Shown here piece after piece: positions 8,472 to 16,960 of a stretch of 64,000 bases of DNA (positions within the stretch are counted from its first letter, which is position 1; each line of letters opens with the position of its first letter). A program made the position numbers and the translations under genes. The notes beneath the pieces are model-generated. The model did not search any database, was not told the origin of the DNA, and saw only the letters and a program-made list of their open reading frames with translations. Location of the stretch: the NCBI RefSeq assembly GCF_900106015.1, contig NZ_LT629797.1, forward strand, positions 1,178,001-1,242,000, written 5' to 3'. The DNA is from Pseudomonas sihuiensis (GTDB lineage: Bacteria; Pseudomonadota; Gammaproteobacteria; Pseudomonadales; Pseudomonadaceae).

Positions 8472-9440
8472 ATGTTCACTCCAAATTCCATTCCCTATCA
8501 GCGACAACCTGGCTTTCAGCGCACTTACCGCCAAGGCCGCTTGACCCTGGGTCTTTTCTTTCCCCTCGAAGCCTTTGCCGGTGATACGCCGAGCATGCTC
8601 GACCAGGTGAGCCTGGCTAAACGTGCCGACAAGCTGGGTTTCTCTGCCCTCTGGTTTCGCGACGTGCCGTTACGCGACCCCAGCTTCGGTGATTCGGGTC
8701 AGGTCTTCGACCCCTGGGTCTACCTGGGTTTTATGGCGGCACACACACACTCGATTGCGCTGGGTACCGCCTCGATCATCCTGCCAATCCGCAATCCCCT
8801 GCACACCGCCAAGGCCGCTACCAGTGTCGATCAGCTCAGCGGTGGCCGCCTGTTACTCGGTGTGGCTTCCGGTGACCGGCCGGTGGAGTTTCCCGCATTC
8901 GGTGTCGACCCGGAGCGACGCGACAGCCTGTTCCGCGAATACCTCGAGGTATTTCGCGAGGCTCAGCGCAGCAGTTTCATGCCTTTGACCTGGTCCGGCG
9001 GGACGCTTGAGGGCGCGGATCTGATTCCCAAGCCGACCACGGCGGAAATTCCTTTCTTTGTCACCGGCCATAGCCGCCAGACACTGGAGTGGATTGCCCG
9101 CTACAGTCATGGCTGGATCAGTTATCCGCGCACCCCGAAGACGCAGCAGCTGATTGTCGATAACTGGCGCACTGCGGTTCGTGCCGAATGTGGTGAGCTG
9201 TTCAAACCCTTCACCCAGTCGCTATACATCGACCTGACCGATAACCCGCAGACACCACCACGACCGATCCACCTGGGCTATCAACTGGGGCGATATCACC
9301 TGATCTCGTTGCTGGAAAGCTTGCAGGAGATCGGGGTTAATCATGTGATCGTCAATTTGAAATACGGCCAGCGCCCCGCGGGCGAGGTTATCGAAGAGCT
9401 CGGTCAGTTCGTACTACCCAACTTCGTCCTGTCGACATGA
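8472..9440 (+). CDS. LLM-class flavin-dependent oxidoreductase
   Basis: 322 residues with the TIM-barrel layout of bacterial-luciferase-like monooxygenases. Visible blocks are an N-terminal strand 'RLTLGLFFPLEAF', the helix 'ADKLGFSALWFRDVPLRDP', 'AHTHSIALGTASIILPIRNP' and 'DQLSGGRLLLGVASGDRPVEF', the last typical of the flavin phosphate region. It most resembles the TIGR03571-type LLM oxidoreductases. Substrate unknown. It starts after AGGTAGGAGGG at a good distance and stands alone between the kef gene and the T6SS, with 220 and 271 bp on either side. Confidence 0.85.
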   Translation: MFTPNSIPYQRQPGFQRTYRQGRLTLGLFFPLEAFAGDTPSMLDQVSLAKRADKLGFSALWFRDVPLRDPSFGDSGQVFDPWVYLGFMAAHTHSIALGTASIILPIRNPLHTAKAATSVDQLSGGRLLLGVASGDRPVEFPAFGVDPERRDSLFREYLEVFREAQRSSFMPLTWSGGTLEGADLIPKPTTAEIPFFVTGHSRQTLEWIARYSHGWISYPRTPKTQQLIVDNWRTAVRAECGELFKPFTQSLYIDLTDNPQTPPRPIHLGYQLGRYHLISLLESLQEIGVNHVIVNLKYGQRPAGEVIEELGQFVLPNFVLST

Positions 9441-9711
9441 AGCGGCATGGTGCTGGATAGCTACGACACGATTGCCAGGGATGATGGGTTAATGACTATG
9501 TACCTCTGCCGTTCAATAAAAAGAACCAAAAGCGAGACTGGCTATTACGTGCAATGCTGAACTCGCGAAAGGCTTGGTGGATGCTCTGGCGTAGCTGTTT
9601 GTCGTTCCGGTTGGACTTATCGGGGCGATTTATTTTTTACTTAAATCAGTTGCATACAATGATCCTCGGCTAACCTGATAAATCAACCTGCAGCAACGAG
9701 TAGGGTCTTCA
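9441..9711. other. spacer upstream of the T6SS spike gene
   Basis: 271 bp, richer in A/T around 9625-9665 (GATTTATTTTTTACTTAAAT), where the promoter of the DUF4280 gene probably lies. No clear -35/-10 pair, sigma-54 site or terminator was identified, and no gene is supported. Confidence 0.35.
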
Positions 9712-10107
9712 ATGGGCTGTCCACAAGTATGCAGTGGCGCCACACTGCAGTGCAGTTTTGGTGTCGCCCCTAGCATGTTGAGCGTGTTGCCGCAGAACCG
9801 CACGCTCACGGCGGGTATGCCTGCAGCGAACATCATGGATCACATACCATTGGTGAATATTCTGCCCTTCGGCATGTGCCAGAGTCTTGCCAACCCCATG
9901 GTCGCTGCTGCGACTGCAGCAGCCTTGGGTGTGTTGACGCCCATGCCTTGTATACCGGCAACCGCGACACCTTGGATCCCGGGCGGACCACCGACCATGT
10001 TGCTTGGCAACATGCCGTCGCTCGATTCCAACAGCACCCTGATGTGCAATTGGGCTGGTGTGATCAAGATCGCCATGCCCGGCCAGGTGCAAATGCTGAT
10101 TCCCTGA
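9712..10107 (+). CDS. DUF4280 PAAR-like spike-tip protein
   Basis: 131 residues starting MGCPQVCSGATLQCSFG, with further 'SMLSVLPQNRTLTAG', 'NIMDHIPLVNILPFGMCQSLANP' and a late 'LMCNWAGVIKIAMPGQ'. Regularly placed Cys and short repeating beta segments are the pattern of DUF4280/PAAR-like proteins, which cap VgrG spikes of type VI systems with a metal-pinned cone. It is transcribed toward the MORN gene and vgrG; its TGA and the MORN stop codon are directly abutting (10107/10108). No separate canonical PAAR gene was seen in the window, so this is the likely tip. Confidence 0.8.
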   Translation: MGCPQVCSGATLQCSFGVAPSMLSVLPQNRTLTAGMPAANIMDHIPLVNILPFGMCQSLANPMVAAATAAALGVLTPMPCIPATATPWIPGGPPTMLLGNMPSLDSNSTLMCNWAGVIKIAMPGQVQMLIP

Positions 10108-10650
10108 TCAGGCCTCGCCCGACTCCTGCCAGCGCCGCCACCACCAGCGCAGCCTAGAGATGGGTTTACCTTCGGCGTCCAGCGGGCGGCCGTCTTCCGC
10201 GAAGCTCTGGCCTTCGTCCAGCGTTTTGCCGTTGAGGTAGCGGCTGCGATGGGCCACCTGGCCTTTGCTATGGAAGCGTTGGTAGAGGCCGTCACGTACC
10301 CCATCGCGATATACCTCCAGCTCGGCCAGGCTGCCATCCGGGTAGTAGCTGCTGGCTTCGCCGTGCATCAAGCCTTGGCGATAGGCGACCTTGCGCTGCA
10401 GCCAGCCTTCGGCGGCGAAGTACTGGGCCACGCCCTGCAGGCGTCCATCGACGTAGGGCAGTTGCGCCGAAACCTGGCCGTTGGGGTGGTAGAGGACGCT
10501 GGGACCGTGCAACACGCCGTTGGCGTAGCCAAGCTGGGCCTGGGGGCGACCGGCTTCCTGGATGCGCACCGGGCCATCGAGGGCGCCGCCCTGCAGCTTG
10601 CCCTGGAGGCGGCTGTCGCCACGGGTGAGGTCGAGATTGCCGTTGGTCAT
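10108..10650 (-). CDS. MORN-repeat (YwqK-like) protein next to vgrG
   Basis: 180 residues made largely of about six ~22-residue units of the form Y..G..HG....Y...G (for example 'YANGVLHGPSVLYHPNGQ', 'YRQGLMHGEASSYYPDGS', 'YRDGVRDGLYQRFHSKGQ'). These are MORN-like repeats as in the YwqK family, often annotated as antitoxins. No signal peptide or membrane segment is seen. It follows vgrG by 7 bases and is probably cotranscribed. Near T6SS spikes such proteins may be immunity proteins, adaptors or structural partners; the role here is inference. Confidence 0.75.
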   Translation of the reverse strand: MTNGNLDLTRGDSRLQGKLQGGALDGPVRIQEAGRPQAQLGYANGVLHGPSVLYHPNGQVSAQLPYVDGRLQGVAQYFAAEGWLQRKVAYRQGLMHGEASSYYPDGSLAELEVYRDGVRDGLYQRFHSKGQVAHRSRYLNGKTLDEGQSFAEDGRPLDAEGKPISRLRWWWRRWQESGEA

Positions 10651-10657
10651 GGGCGCC

Positions 10658-12670
10658 TCAGTTGACCTTCACCAGGCCACCCTTGATGGTCAGCATTCCG
10701 CCACCGTCCACGGTCTGTTCTGCCGCGGCCTTGTTGGTGAGGCTGACACCGGCGTCGTTGGTCAGGGTGGTGCCGGCCTTGTTGTCCAGGGAAGTGCCGG
10801 CCTGATTGGTGAGCGAGGTGCCGGCCTTGTCGGTGAGGGCCATGCCGGCCTGGGTGGTGAGGTTCTGGTCGCTCTTGGCGGTGAAGTCGCCGCTGCTCTG
10901 CAGGGTGAGGGTGCCGGTCACCTTGATGGTGAGGTTACCGTCCACGGTCAGCTCGTAGTTGCCGCTGACGGTGTGGCTGTAGTTGCCGCCAGTGCTGTGG
11001 GTCTGGTCGGCACCGACGCTGACGGTGCGGCTGTCCTTTACATCGAGGGTGTCGCTGCCGGTCTGGATGGTCACGGTGCGCTTGCCTTTCTCCAGGGTGA
11101 TGGTTTCGTCGCCTTCCTTCACCGTGCGGGTGCGGGCGTTCTGCACCGTGAGGGTTTCATCGTGGCCGATGGTTGCGGTGCTGTCGTTGAGCACGTTGAC
11201 CTTCATGTCCTTCTGCGCCTGGAGGAAGACTTCCTCGGCGTCCTTCTTGTCCTCGAAGCGCAGCTCGTTGAAGCCACCACCGCCCTTGGAGGAATTGGTC
11301 TTGATGCCGGATTGGGTCTGGTTGTCCGGTAGGGCGTAGGGCAGGGTGTTGTCGCCGTTATAGACGCAGCCGGTGACCAGCGGGCGATCCGGGTCGCCGT
11401 CGATGAAGGTGACGATCACCTCCTGGCCGATGCGTGGGATGAACTGCATGCCGAAGCCCTTGCCGCTCCAGGGCAGCACCACGCGCACCCAGCAGGATGA
11501 GGTTTCGTCGTTCTTGCCGTCGCGATCCCAGGGGAACTGGATCTTGATGCGGCCGTACTGGTCGGTCCAGATCTCCTCGCCGGATTTGCCCACCACTTGC
11601 GCGGTCTGGGTGTGCATGCGCGGTTTGGGCGTGAGCCGGGGTGGGCGGTAGGCGGTGGCCTTGGGGATGGCCTCGAAACGGTTGCGGTAGTGCTCGTGGC
11701 TGGCGTCATGGGTGACCGAGGCCACCACCCAGTCGATGTTGAGGCTGGCGTCGTCATGCCCGGTGAGGGTGAACCAGTGGCCGGGCACCAGCCAGCGGCA
11801 GTCGCTCTCGCCGATCAGGCGCTTCTCCTGGCTGCGCAGCCCGTCCACGCGCTGCTTGGTCAAGGCATCGCCCCGCGCCTTGGCGATATAGCCGCCCGGG
11901 TGGTCATACATCGACAACGGCCCGGCCACCGCCTCGGCCTGGCTGTAGAGCGAGGTAGTGGGGGTGGTGAAGGCGTAGTCCGTGGCGCTGTACACCCCGC
12001 TCACTGCCTGCACGCTGTACTGCGCCGAGCGGATGCCATGCAGCTCACGCACGCCGATGCCCTGGCCCAGGTAGGGCACCTTCGGCCCGTTGGGGATCGG
12101 CACGAAGGCATCACTGCTGTCGCCCAGCACCAGCGTGTGCTTGCCGTCTTCGTGGGTGAAGAACCAGAAGATGCCTTCCTCCTCCAGCAAGCGCGAAACG
12201 AAGGCGAAGTCCGTCTCGCCATACTGCACGCAATACTCGCGCGGCTCGTAGCTGCCGGAGAGCGACAGCTTGAAGTCGGTAAAACCATGGGCCTTGAAAA
12301 TGGTGATAACGATGTCGCTGGTGGCGAGATTCTGGAACACCCGGTTGTTGCTGGCCAGCGTCAGCCACCAGAGCCAGGGGCGCAGCACCACCTGGTAGCG
12401 GTCGGCCGTGGCGTCGGCGGGGAGCTGGCGAATCTCCGCGACCAGGGCATCGAGGGGGCGCTGGCTGGCGTCGTTGTGCAAGGTGGCGGTGAGATGTGTG
12501 GCCACGGCGCCCGATAGCGAAAGCGCGCTGGTGCTGAAGCCCATTAGGTTGAGTTGAGCGAGGTCGTTCAGCATCTCCTGCCCGGAAAAACTTTGCGGAT
12601 AGAGTTCCGCCAATGCCGGCGCCGTGAGGGAGAGGCTGGTGGTGATATCGATGGCGCGTGTCATTGCCAA
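10658..12670 (-). CDS. vgrG: T6SS spike protein VgrG (TssI)
   Basis: 670 residues. The N-terminal ~380 residues are the gp27-like base ('YCVQYGETDFAFVSRLLEEE', 'FWFFTHEDGKHTLVL'). The gp5-like OB-fold follows ('QYGRIKIQFPWDRDG', 'CWVRVVLPWSGKGFGMQFIPR', 'QEVIVTFIDGDPDRPLVTG'). From about 530 there is a long beta-helix of short repeats (DKAGTSLTNQAGTSLDNKAG) ending in 'MLTIKGGLVKVN'. There is no extra C-terminal toxin domain, so effectors must ride on the PAAR-like protein or bind the spike. It lies downstream of clpV and two cargo genes on the same strand. Confidence 0.93.
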   Translation of the reverse strand: MAMTRAIDITTSLSLTAPALAELYPQSFSGQEMLNDLAQLNLMGFSTSALSLSGAVATHLTATLHNDASQRPLDALVAEIRQLPADATADRYQVVLRPWLWWLTLASNNRVFQNLATSDIVITIFKAHGFTDFKLSLSGSYEPREYCVQYGETDFAFVSRLLEEEGIFWFFTHEDGKHTLVLGDSSDAFVPIPNGPKVPYLGQGIGVRELHGIRSAQYSVQAVSGVYSATDYAFTTPTTSLYSQAEAVAGPLSMYDHPGGYIAKARGDALTKQRVDGLRSQEKRLIGESDCRWLVPGHWFTLTGHDDASLNIDWVVASVTHDASHEHYRNRFEAIPKATAYRPPRLTPKPRMHTQTAQVVGKSGEEIWTDQYGRIKIQFPWDRDGKNDETSSCWVRVVLPWSGKGFGMQFIPRIGQEVIVTFIDGDPDRPLVTGCVYNGDNTLPYALPDNQTQSGIKTNSSKGGGGFNELRFEDKKDAEEVFLQAQKDMKVNVLNDSTATIGHDETLTVQNARTRTVKEGDETITLEKGKRTVTIQTGSDTLDVKDSRTVSVGADQTHSTGGNYSHTVSGNYELTVDGNLTIKVTGTLTLQSSGDFTAKSDQNLTTQAGMALTDKAGTSLTNQAGTSLDNKAGTTLTNDAGVSLTNKAAAEQTVDGGGMLTIKGGLVKVN

Positions 12671-12736
12671 TTCTGTTCATGTAACGATGAGCCGCCCGAT
12701 CTTCGACAGCATCGACTGCTTCCAACGCCAAGGGTT

Positions 12737-13537
12737 TCAATATTCATCGTTTTCCCAGTAGACCTTGGTGGAACTGGACTGGATGCTGGTTGGGGTATTG
12801 AGGTGCGCCCGGACCTTGAAACCGTACAAGGCTTTGACAAGGTGATTGTCGGTTACCAGTTTTCCGTTCAGCCAACGCACCTTCACTTCGATGGTATTGA
12901 TTTCGGCAAATCCGTTTCCCTGGCTCCCGTACAAACGGCTGCTGGTCTGGCTTTGGGTTACGACTGTCAGGAAGCTCGCGGGCCGGTTTCCTTGCAGATA
13001 GGGCAGCAAGGTCGAATTCGTGGTGGCCTTGTTGATGGCGGTCGCTGCGGCATTCGATACAGCTGACTCGACCGCGGCTCTGATGTTTGCCAGCGTTGGG
13101 ATGTGCAGGTGGTCAAATGGCCATGGATTCTCTTCCGAATAGATGTAGAGCTGTATCGCCCTTCGACGATCTCCTGCACGCTCGCCGAAGTCTCCGGCGA
13201 GCTGTTTCATCGCCTTGTGCAGGGCTTTTTTCACTTCCGCCGGGTTATCGGCCACGGTGACTTTCTGCTGGATCGCCTTGTCGGTTAGAACGATATCTGC
13301 CACGCCCTTGGGTTGGACCGGGTTCTGATTCTTGCCAACGGCATATCGATAATATTGCTCGACCTGCTCGATCTGCCCCAACGATGTGGCGACGAGGTTA
13401 TTCGCCTGGCCATTCATGTAGTCGAGGACGAACTTTTCGTTGACCGACAAGGCGCCTTTCCCTTCCAGGACATCGCAGATGAGCAGCATTCTGCCGATAG
13501 AGTCTTCAAGTGCTTGCAGCTTGTTTCTCAGGCTCAT
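12737..13537 (-). CDS. unrecognised T6SS-linked cargo protein
   Basis: 266 residues, no signal peptide or membrane segment, no family I recognise. The N-terminal half is helical ('LQALEDSIGRMLLICDVLEG', 'EVKKALHKAMKQLAGDFGE'); the C-terminal half is mixed, with a hydrophobic 'RPASFLTVVTQSQ' stretch and a strand-rich tail ('INTIEVKVRWLNGKLV', 'YGFKVRAHL'). ATG 13537 follows GGGAAGGAG. It lies between the deaminase-like gene and vgrG on the same strand, the usual place for effectors, immunity proteins or adaptors. Which of these it is cannot be read from the sequence. Confidence 0.7.
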   Translation of the reverse strand: MSLRNKLQALEDSIGRMLLICDVLEGKGALSVNEKFVLDYMNGQANNLVATSLGQIEQVEQYYRYAVGKNQNPVQPKGVADIVLTDKAIQQKVTVADNPAEVKKALHKAMKQLAGDFGERAGDRRRAIQLYIYSEENPWPFDHLHIPTLANIRAAVESAVSNAAATAINKATTNSTLLPYLQGNRPASFLTVVTQSQTSSRLYGSQGNGFAEINTIEVKVRWLNGKLVTDNHLVKALYGFKVRAHLNTPTSIQSSSTKVYWENDEY

Positions 13538-13632
13538 TGACGCTTTTCTCCTTCCCTGAATGACGTGTCTTTATTGATGGAGCTCGCGTGGTGGGTTCAG
13601 CCTGCACAACGGTCGGTGATCATGAGCAGCAC

Positions 13633-14187
13633 TCACTCCGCCGACCGCTCCGTAACCTGCACCATCAATCCATACTCGAATCTCGGTCCCGCTTTCCCGT
13701 AACCGCTCAGTTTCGGTAGAACACCAGTCCGGTGGGGGAAAACAGGAAGACTGTGTCGTCGGGGGGCGCCGTCGTAGCCGTCGTCACTGGAGATGACGAT
13801 CGTGCGCCCGGCGTTCCGTGCGAGTTGGCTGTATCCGGCTCGGCACCGGGTGCAAGGGGCTACGCTCTGGCGTATGACGATATCGCTGACTGCTCCACTG
13901 ATCTGGGCGACCATGGCGTCGGTGAACAGGGTGTTCTCGTAGCACACGGCTGCTCCGGTCTTGTGATCGACGAATACGTCGGTGATGCTCAGCGGGCTGC
14001 CACCGGGCACGTAGAGGGCAATATGAAAGGAGATGCCATCTGCAATCCCGCCACGTCGGGTTCGAGTGGCAGGCTTCAGGCGTAGCCCTTCCGCAGCGTT
14101 CATCATTTTGGTCAGCACTGTGCCATTGGGCATTCCAGTCTTGCCACGACGGTCATGATTGACGCCGGGCCCCACCAGGGTCGCCAT
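13633..14187 (-). CDS. putative deaminase-fold T6SS effector
   Basis: 184 residues from ATG 14187, chosen because GGGAAAGGA lies just upstream; an ATG at 14241 would add 18 residues without a site. The order strand - C82-x-E84 - helix ('NTLFTDAMVAQISG') - strand ('SDIVIRQSVA') - P111-C-x-x-C115 - helix - strand ('RTIVIS') is the core of the cytidine-deaminase fold, with the zinc ligand set C/H-x-E and PCxxC. Bacterial toxins with this fold, including T6SS and contact-dependent toxins, edit DNA, RNA or nucleotides. The first ~70 residues are not recognised and there is no secretion signal, which suits T6SS delivery. The last ~16 codons resemble the end of clpV. Function is inference from motifs and position. 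Confidence 0.6.
   Translation of the reverse strand: MATLVGPGVNHDRRGKTGMPNGTVLTKMMNAAEGLRLKPATRTRRGGIADGISFHIALYVPGGSPLSITDVFVDHKTGAAVCYENTLFTDAMVAQISGAVSDIVIRQSVAPCTRCRAGYSQLARNAGRTIVISSDDGYDGAPRRHSLPVFPHRTGVLPKLSGYGKAGPRFEYGLMVQVTERSAE
13636..13681 (-). repeat. degenerate copy of the clpV 3' end
   Basis: Bases 13636-13681 match 14426-14471 without gaps at 35 of 46 positions by hand count, and in the same reading frame: '..LMVQVTERSAE' here against '..LMAQVTGKLAEWVLE' in ClpV. The stop context also agrees if 12 bp between two ACTC words were lost. It suggests the deaminase-like gene was inserted together with, or fused onto, a partial copy of the clpV tail. Confidence 0.6.
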
Positions 14188-14410
14188 ATTGATTCCTTTC
14201 CCTTGGGTAGTGTTTATTCCGCAGAGGTCGCTCCAATTCATAGTTGGCTCCTATTCTTCCCCGTTAGCCGTTCCGGCGAGCGGCGTTCGTCAATCGCCGA
14301 GTCGAAAATCGAATGGCTTCTTTTTCGCTCCTTTGTGGCGTTCCTGCGGCCTTCCCGGCCTGGCTCTGACGCGACGCTTACTTCGCTTTCCTCCTTGTGT
14401 TACCGCGTAC

Positions 14411-16960
14411 TCACTCCAACACCCACTCCGCCAACTTCCCCGTCACCTGCGCCATCAGTACATTCTCGATATCCCTTGCTCCGGCCGAACTGCACTTGGC
14501 GAGCACTGCCTTGACGATGGCCGGGTCGAAGTCGAACTGCTTGCCGGTGGCGGCCTTGTAGCGTTCGCGCAGTTTTTCCAGCTTGGCCAGGACGATGCCT
14601 TCCAGCGTGGTCTCATCCAGTGGGCGGTAGGGCACGACGGTCATGCGGGCCAGGAAGGCGGGGCGGAAGGCCTGTAGAAGCACCTTGCGCAGGCGTTCGT
14701 TGAAGGCGTCGCTGCCAAGCTGGTCGGTGGGGGTGTCCAGTACCAGTTCGGCGCCGACGTTGCTGGTGGCGAGCATCACGGTGTTCTTGAAGTCCACCAC
14801 CAGGCCGGTGCCGTCTTCCATCACGCCCTTGTCGAAGACGTTGTAGAAGGCTTCCAGCACGTCGGGGTGGGCTTTTTCGATTTCGTCCAGCAGCACCACC
14901 GAGTAGGGGCGGCGGCGTACGGCTTCGGTGAGCACGCCGCCGCTGCCGTAGCCGACGTAGCCGGGCGGGGCGCCCTTGAGCTGGCTGACGGTGTGGGCCT
15001 CCTGGTACTCGGAGAGGTTGATGCTGATGAGGTTGCGTTCGCCACCGTAGAGGGCGTCGGCCAGGGCGTAGGCGGTTTCGGTCTTGCCGACACCAGTGGG
15101 GCCCACCAGCAGGAAAACGCCCACCGGCTTGGCCGGGTCGGTAAGACCGGCGCGATAGGCCTGGATGCGCTGGGCGATGGTGGCCAGGGCGCTGTTTTGG
15201 CCCATGACCCGCTGCCCCAGGCGCTGACCGAGGGTACGCACGGCATAGGCTTCGTCGGCGAGCATCTTGCCAATGGGGATGCCGGTCCAGCCGGCGATCA
15301 CCGCCGCCACGGTACGTGAATCCACTTGTTCGGGTACCAGCGGATCGTCCTGGCGGATGGCGTCGAGGCCGGCCTCGAGCCGCGCCAGTTCGGCAGCCAG
15401 GTAGTCGCTGCGTTCATCCAGGGTTTCGTCGGGCTGGCTGGCATCGGCGCTTTCGCTCAAGGCCAGCAGTTCGCGGCGGGCCTCCAGCAATTCGCGCACG
15501 GCTTCGCGTTCTTCGCCCCAGCGGGTTTCCAGCTCGCGAATGGCGCTGCGGTTGCTGGTGGATTCCTGCTCCAGGGCGGTGATGCGTTCGCGGTGGTCGA
15601 GGCCGGTGGTCTGTTCGCGGCGCAGGCGTTGCAGTTCTTCGCTCACCGCCACTTCGCGGTGGCGCAGGCTTTCCAGCGGTGGCGGCACGTCGTGTTGGCC
15701 TAGGGAGACGCGGGCGCAGGCGGTGTCGAGCACGCTGATGGCCTTGTCTGGCAACTGGCGGCCGGAGATGTAGCGATGGGAGAGCTTGACAGCGTCCTGG
15801 ATAGCGCTGTCGAGCACCTGCACGCCATGGTGCTGCTCCAGCTTGGCAGCAACGCCACGCAGCATTTCCACGGCGGTGGCTTCGTCAGGTTCTTCCACTT
15901 GCACCAGTTGGAAGCGACGGGCCAGGGCGGGATCCTTTTCGAAGTATTTCTTGTATTCCAGCCAGGTGGTGGCGGCCAGGGTGCGTAGTTCGCCACGAGC
16001 CAGGGCGGGCTTGAGCAGGTTGGCGGCGTCGCTGCCACCTTCGCTGCCGCCAGCGCCGATCAGGGTGTGTGCTTCGTCGATGAACAGGATGATTGGCTGC
16101 TCGCTGCCGCGCACCGCATCGATCACGCCCTTGAGGCGTTGCTCGAACTCGCCCTTGACCCCAGCACCGGCCTGCAACAAGCCGAGGTCGAGTACACGGA
16201 GGATGACGTTCTGCAAAGGCGGCGGCACGTCGCCGGCGGCGATACGCAGAGCCAGACCTTCGACCACGGCGGTCTTGCCGACACCGGGAGCGCCCACCAG
16301 GATCGGGTTGTTCTGTCGGCGGCGCAGAAGTATGTCGATGCTCTGACGGATCTCCCCGTCGCGCCCGACTATGGGGTCGATGCGCCCGGCGCGGGCGTCG
16401 GCGGTGAGGTCCTGGGTGTACTGGTCGAGCACGCTGTCCTGCGAGGCTTCCTGGGCTAGGCGGGCCTTCCCGGCCGGGCCGGGGCCGCCGCTGTATTCGC
16501 GGGAGGCTTGCGTCCATTCCAGGAGGTTGGCGCGCAGGGCTTCGCGGGGGATGCGCAGCAGCGAAGAGGCGCTGTTGAGCAGCAGGCTACGGCGCTCGTC
16601 GCGGTCGAGCAGGGCGAGCAGCAGCAGGCCGGAGCGGATGCTGGCCTGGCCCTGCACGCTGGCTTGCACCACGGCGTCTTCGAGCAGGCCGATGGTCTGG
16701 GCGGAGAGGGCTGGGGTGCGGGTACTGCCGGCCTTGAACAGTTCCAGGGCGCGGTTAATTTCGGTGGCCAGGCTGTCGCGCTCCAGGCCGAAGCGCGGCA
16801 GCAACCAGGCGAAATCGCCGCCTTCTATGTCGAGCAACTCGAGCAGCAGGTGCTCGATCTCCACGTAATGGTGAGTGCGTTGCAGGCAGCGCTGCGCGGC
16901 GCGTTCCAGCGCACGGCGGCTGTCGGCGTTGAGGCGACCGATCAGCGCGGCGAGTTCCAT
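14411..16960 (-). CDS. clpV: T6SS ATPase ClpV (TssH)
   Basis: 849 residues. It has a Clp-N domain (residues 1-150), AAA-1 with Walker A GAPGVGKT and Walker B 'ILFIDEAHT', a coiled-coil insert around 410-520, and AAA-2 with Walker A GPTGVGKT and Walker B '[10 protein letters not shown]'. The family unfolds contracted TssB/TssC sheaths after firing so that subunits can be reused. The start ATG at 16960 touches the stop of tssG. The sequence is clearly distinct from the ClpK at 2538: no N-terminal zinc segment, and the T6SS-type N domain is present. Both nucleotide sites look intact. Confidence 0.93.
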   Translation of the reverse strand: MELAALIGRLNADSRRALERAAQRCLQRTHHYVEIEHLLLELLDIEGGDFAWLLPRFGLERDSLATEINRALELFKAGSTRTPALSAQTIGLLEDAVVQASVQGQASIRSGLLLLALLDRDERRSLLLNSASSLLRIPREALRANLLEWTQASREYSGGPGPAGKARLAQEASQDSVLDQYTQDLTADARAGRIDPIVGRDGEIRQSIDILLRRRQNNPILVGAPGVGKTAVVEGLALRIAAGDVPPPLQNVILRVLDLGLLQAGAGVKGEFEQRLKGVIDAVRGSEQPIILFIDEAHTLIGAGGSEGGSDAANLLKPALARGELRTLAATTWLEYKKYFEKDPALARRFQLVQVEEPDEATAVEMLRGVAAKLEQHHGVQVLDSAIQDAVKLSHRYISGRQLPDKAISVLDTACARVSLGQHDVPPPLESLRHREVAVSEELQRLRREQTTGLDHRERITALEQESTSNRSAIRELETRWGEEREAVRELLEARRELLALSESADASQPDETLDERSDYLAAELARLEAGLDAIRQDDPLVPEQVDSRTVAAVIAGWTGIPIGKMLADEAYAVRTLGQRLGQRVMGQNSALATIAQRIQAYRAGLTDPAKPVGVFLLVGPTGVGKTETAYALADALYGGERNLISINLSEYQEAHTVSQLKGAPPGYVGYGSGGVLTEAVRRRPYSVVLLDEIEKAHPDVLEAFYNVFDKGVMEDGTGLVVDFKNTVMLATSNVGAELVLDTPTDQLGSDAFNERLRKVLLQAFRPAFLARMTVVPYRPLDETTLEGIVLAKLEKLRERYKAATGKQFDFDPAIVKAVLAKCSSAGARDIENVLMAQVTGKLAEWVLE

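Noticed and set aside
10768..10860. Tandem repeats at the end of vgrG as a CRISPR-like or phase-variable array
   Set aside because: They encode the normal short-period beta-helix repeats of VgrG (KAGTSLTNQAG type) and are degenerate, in frame and without spacers.
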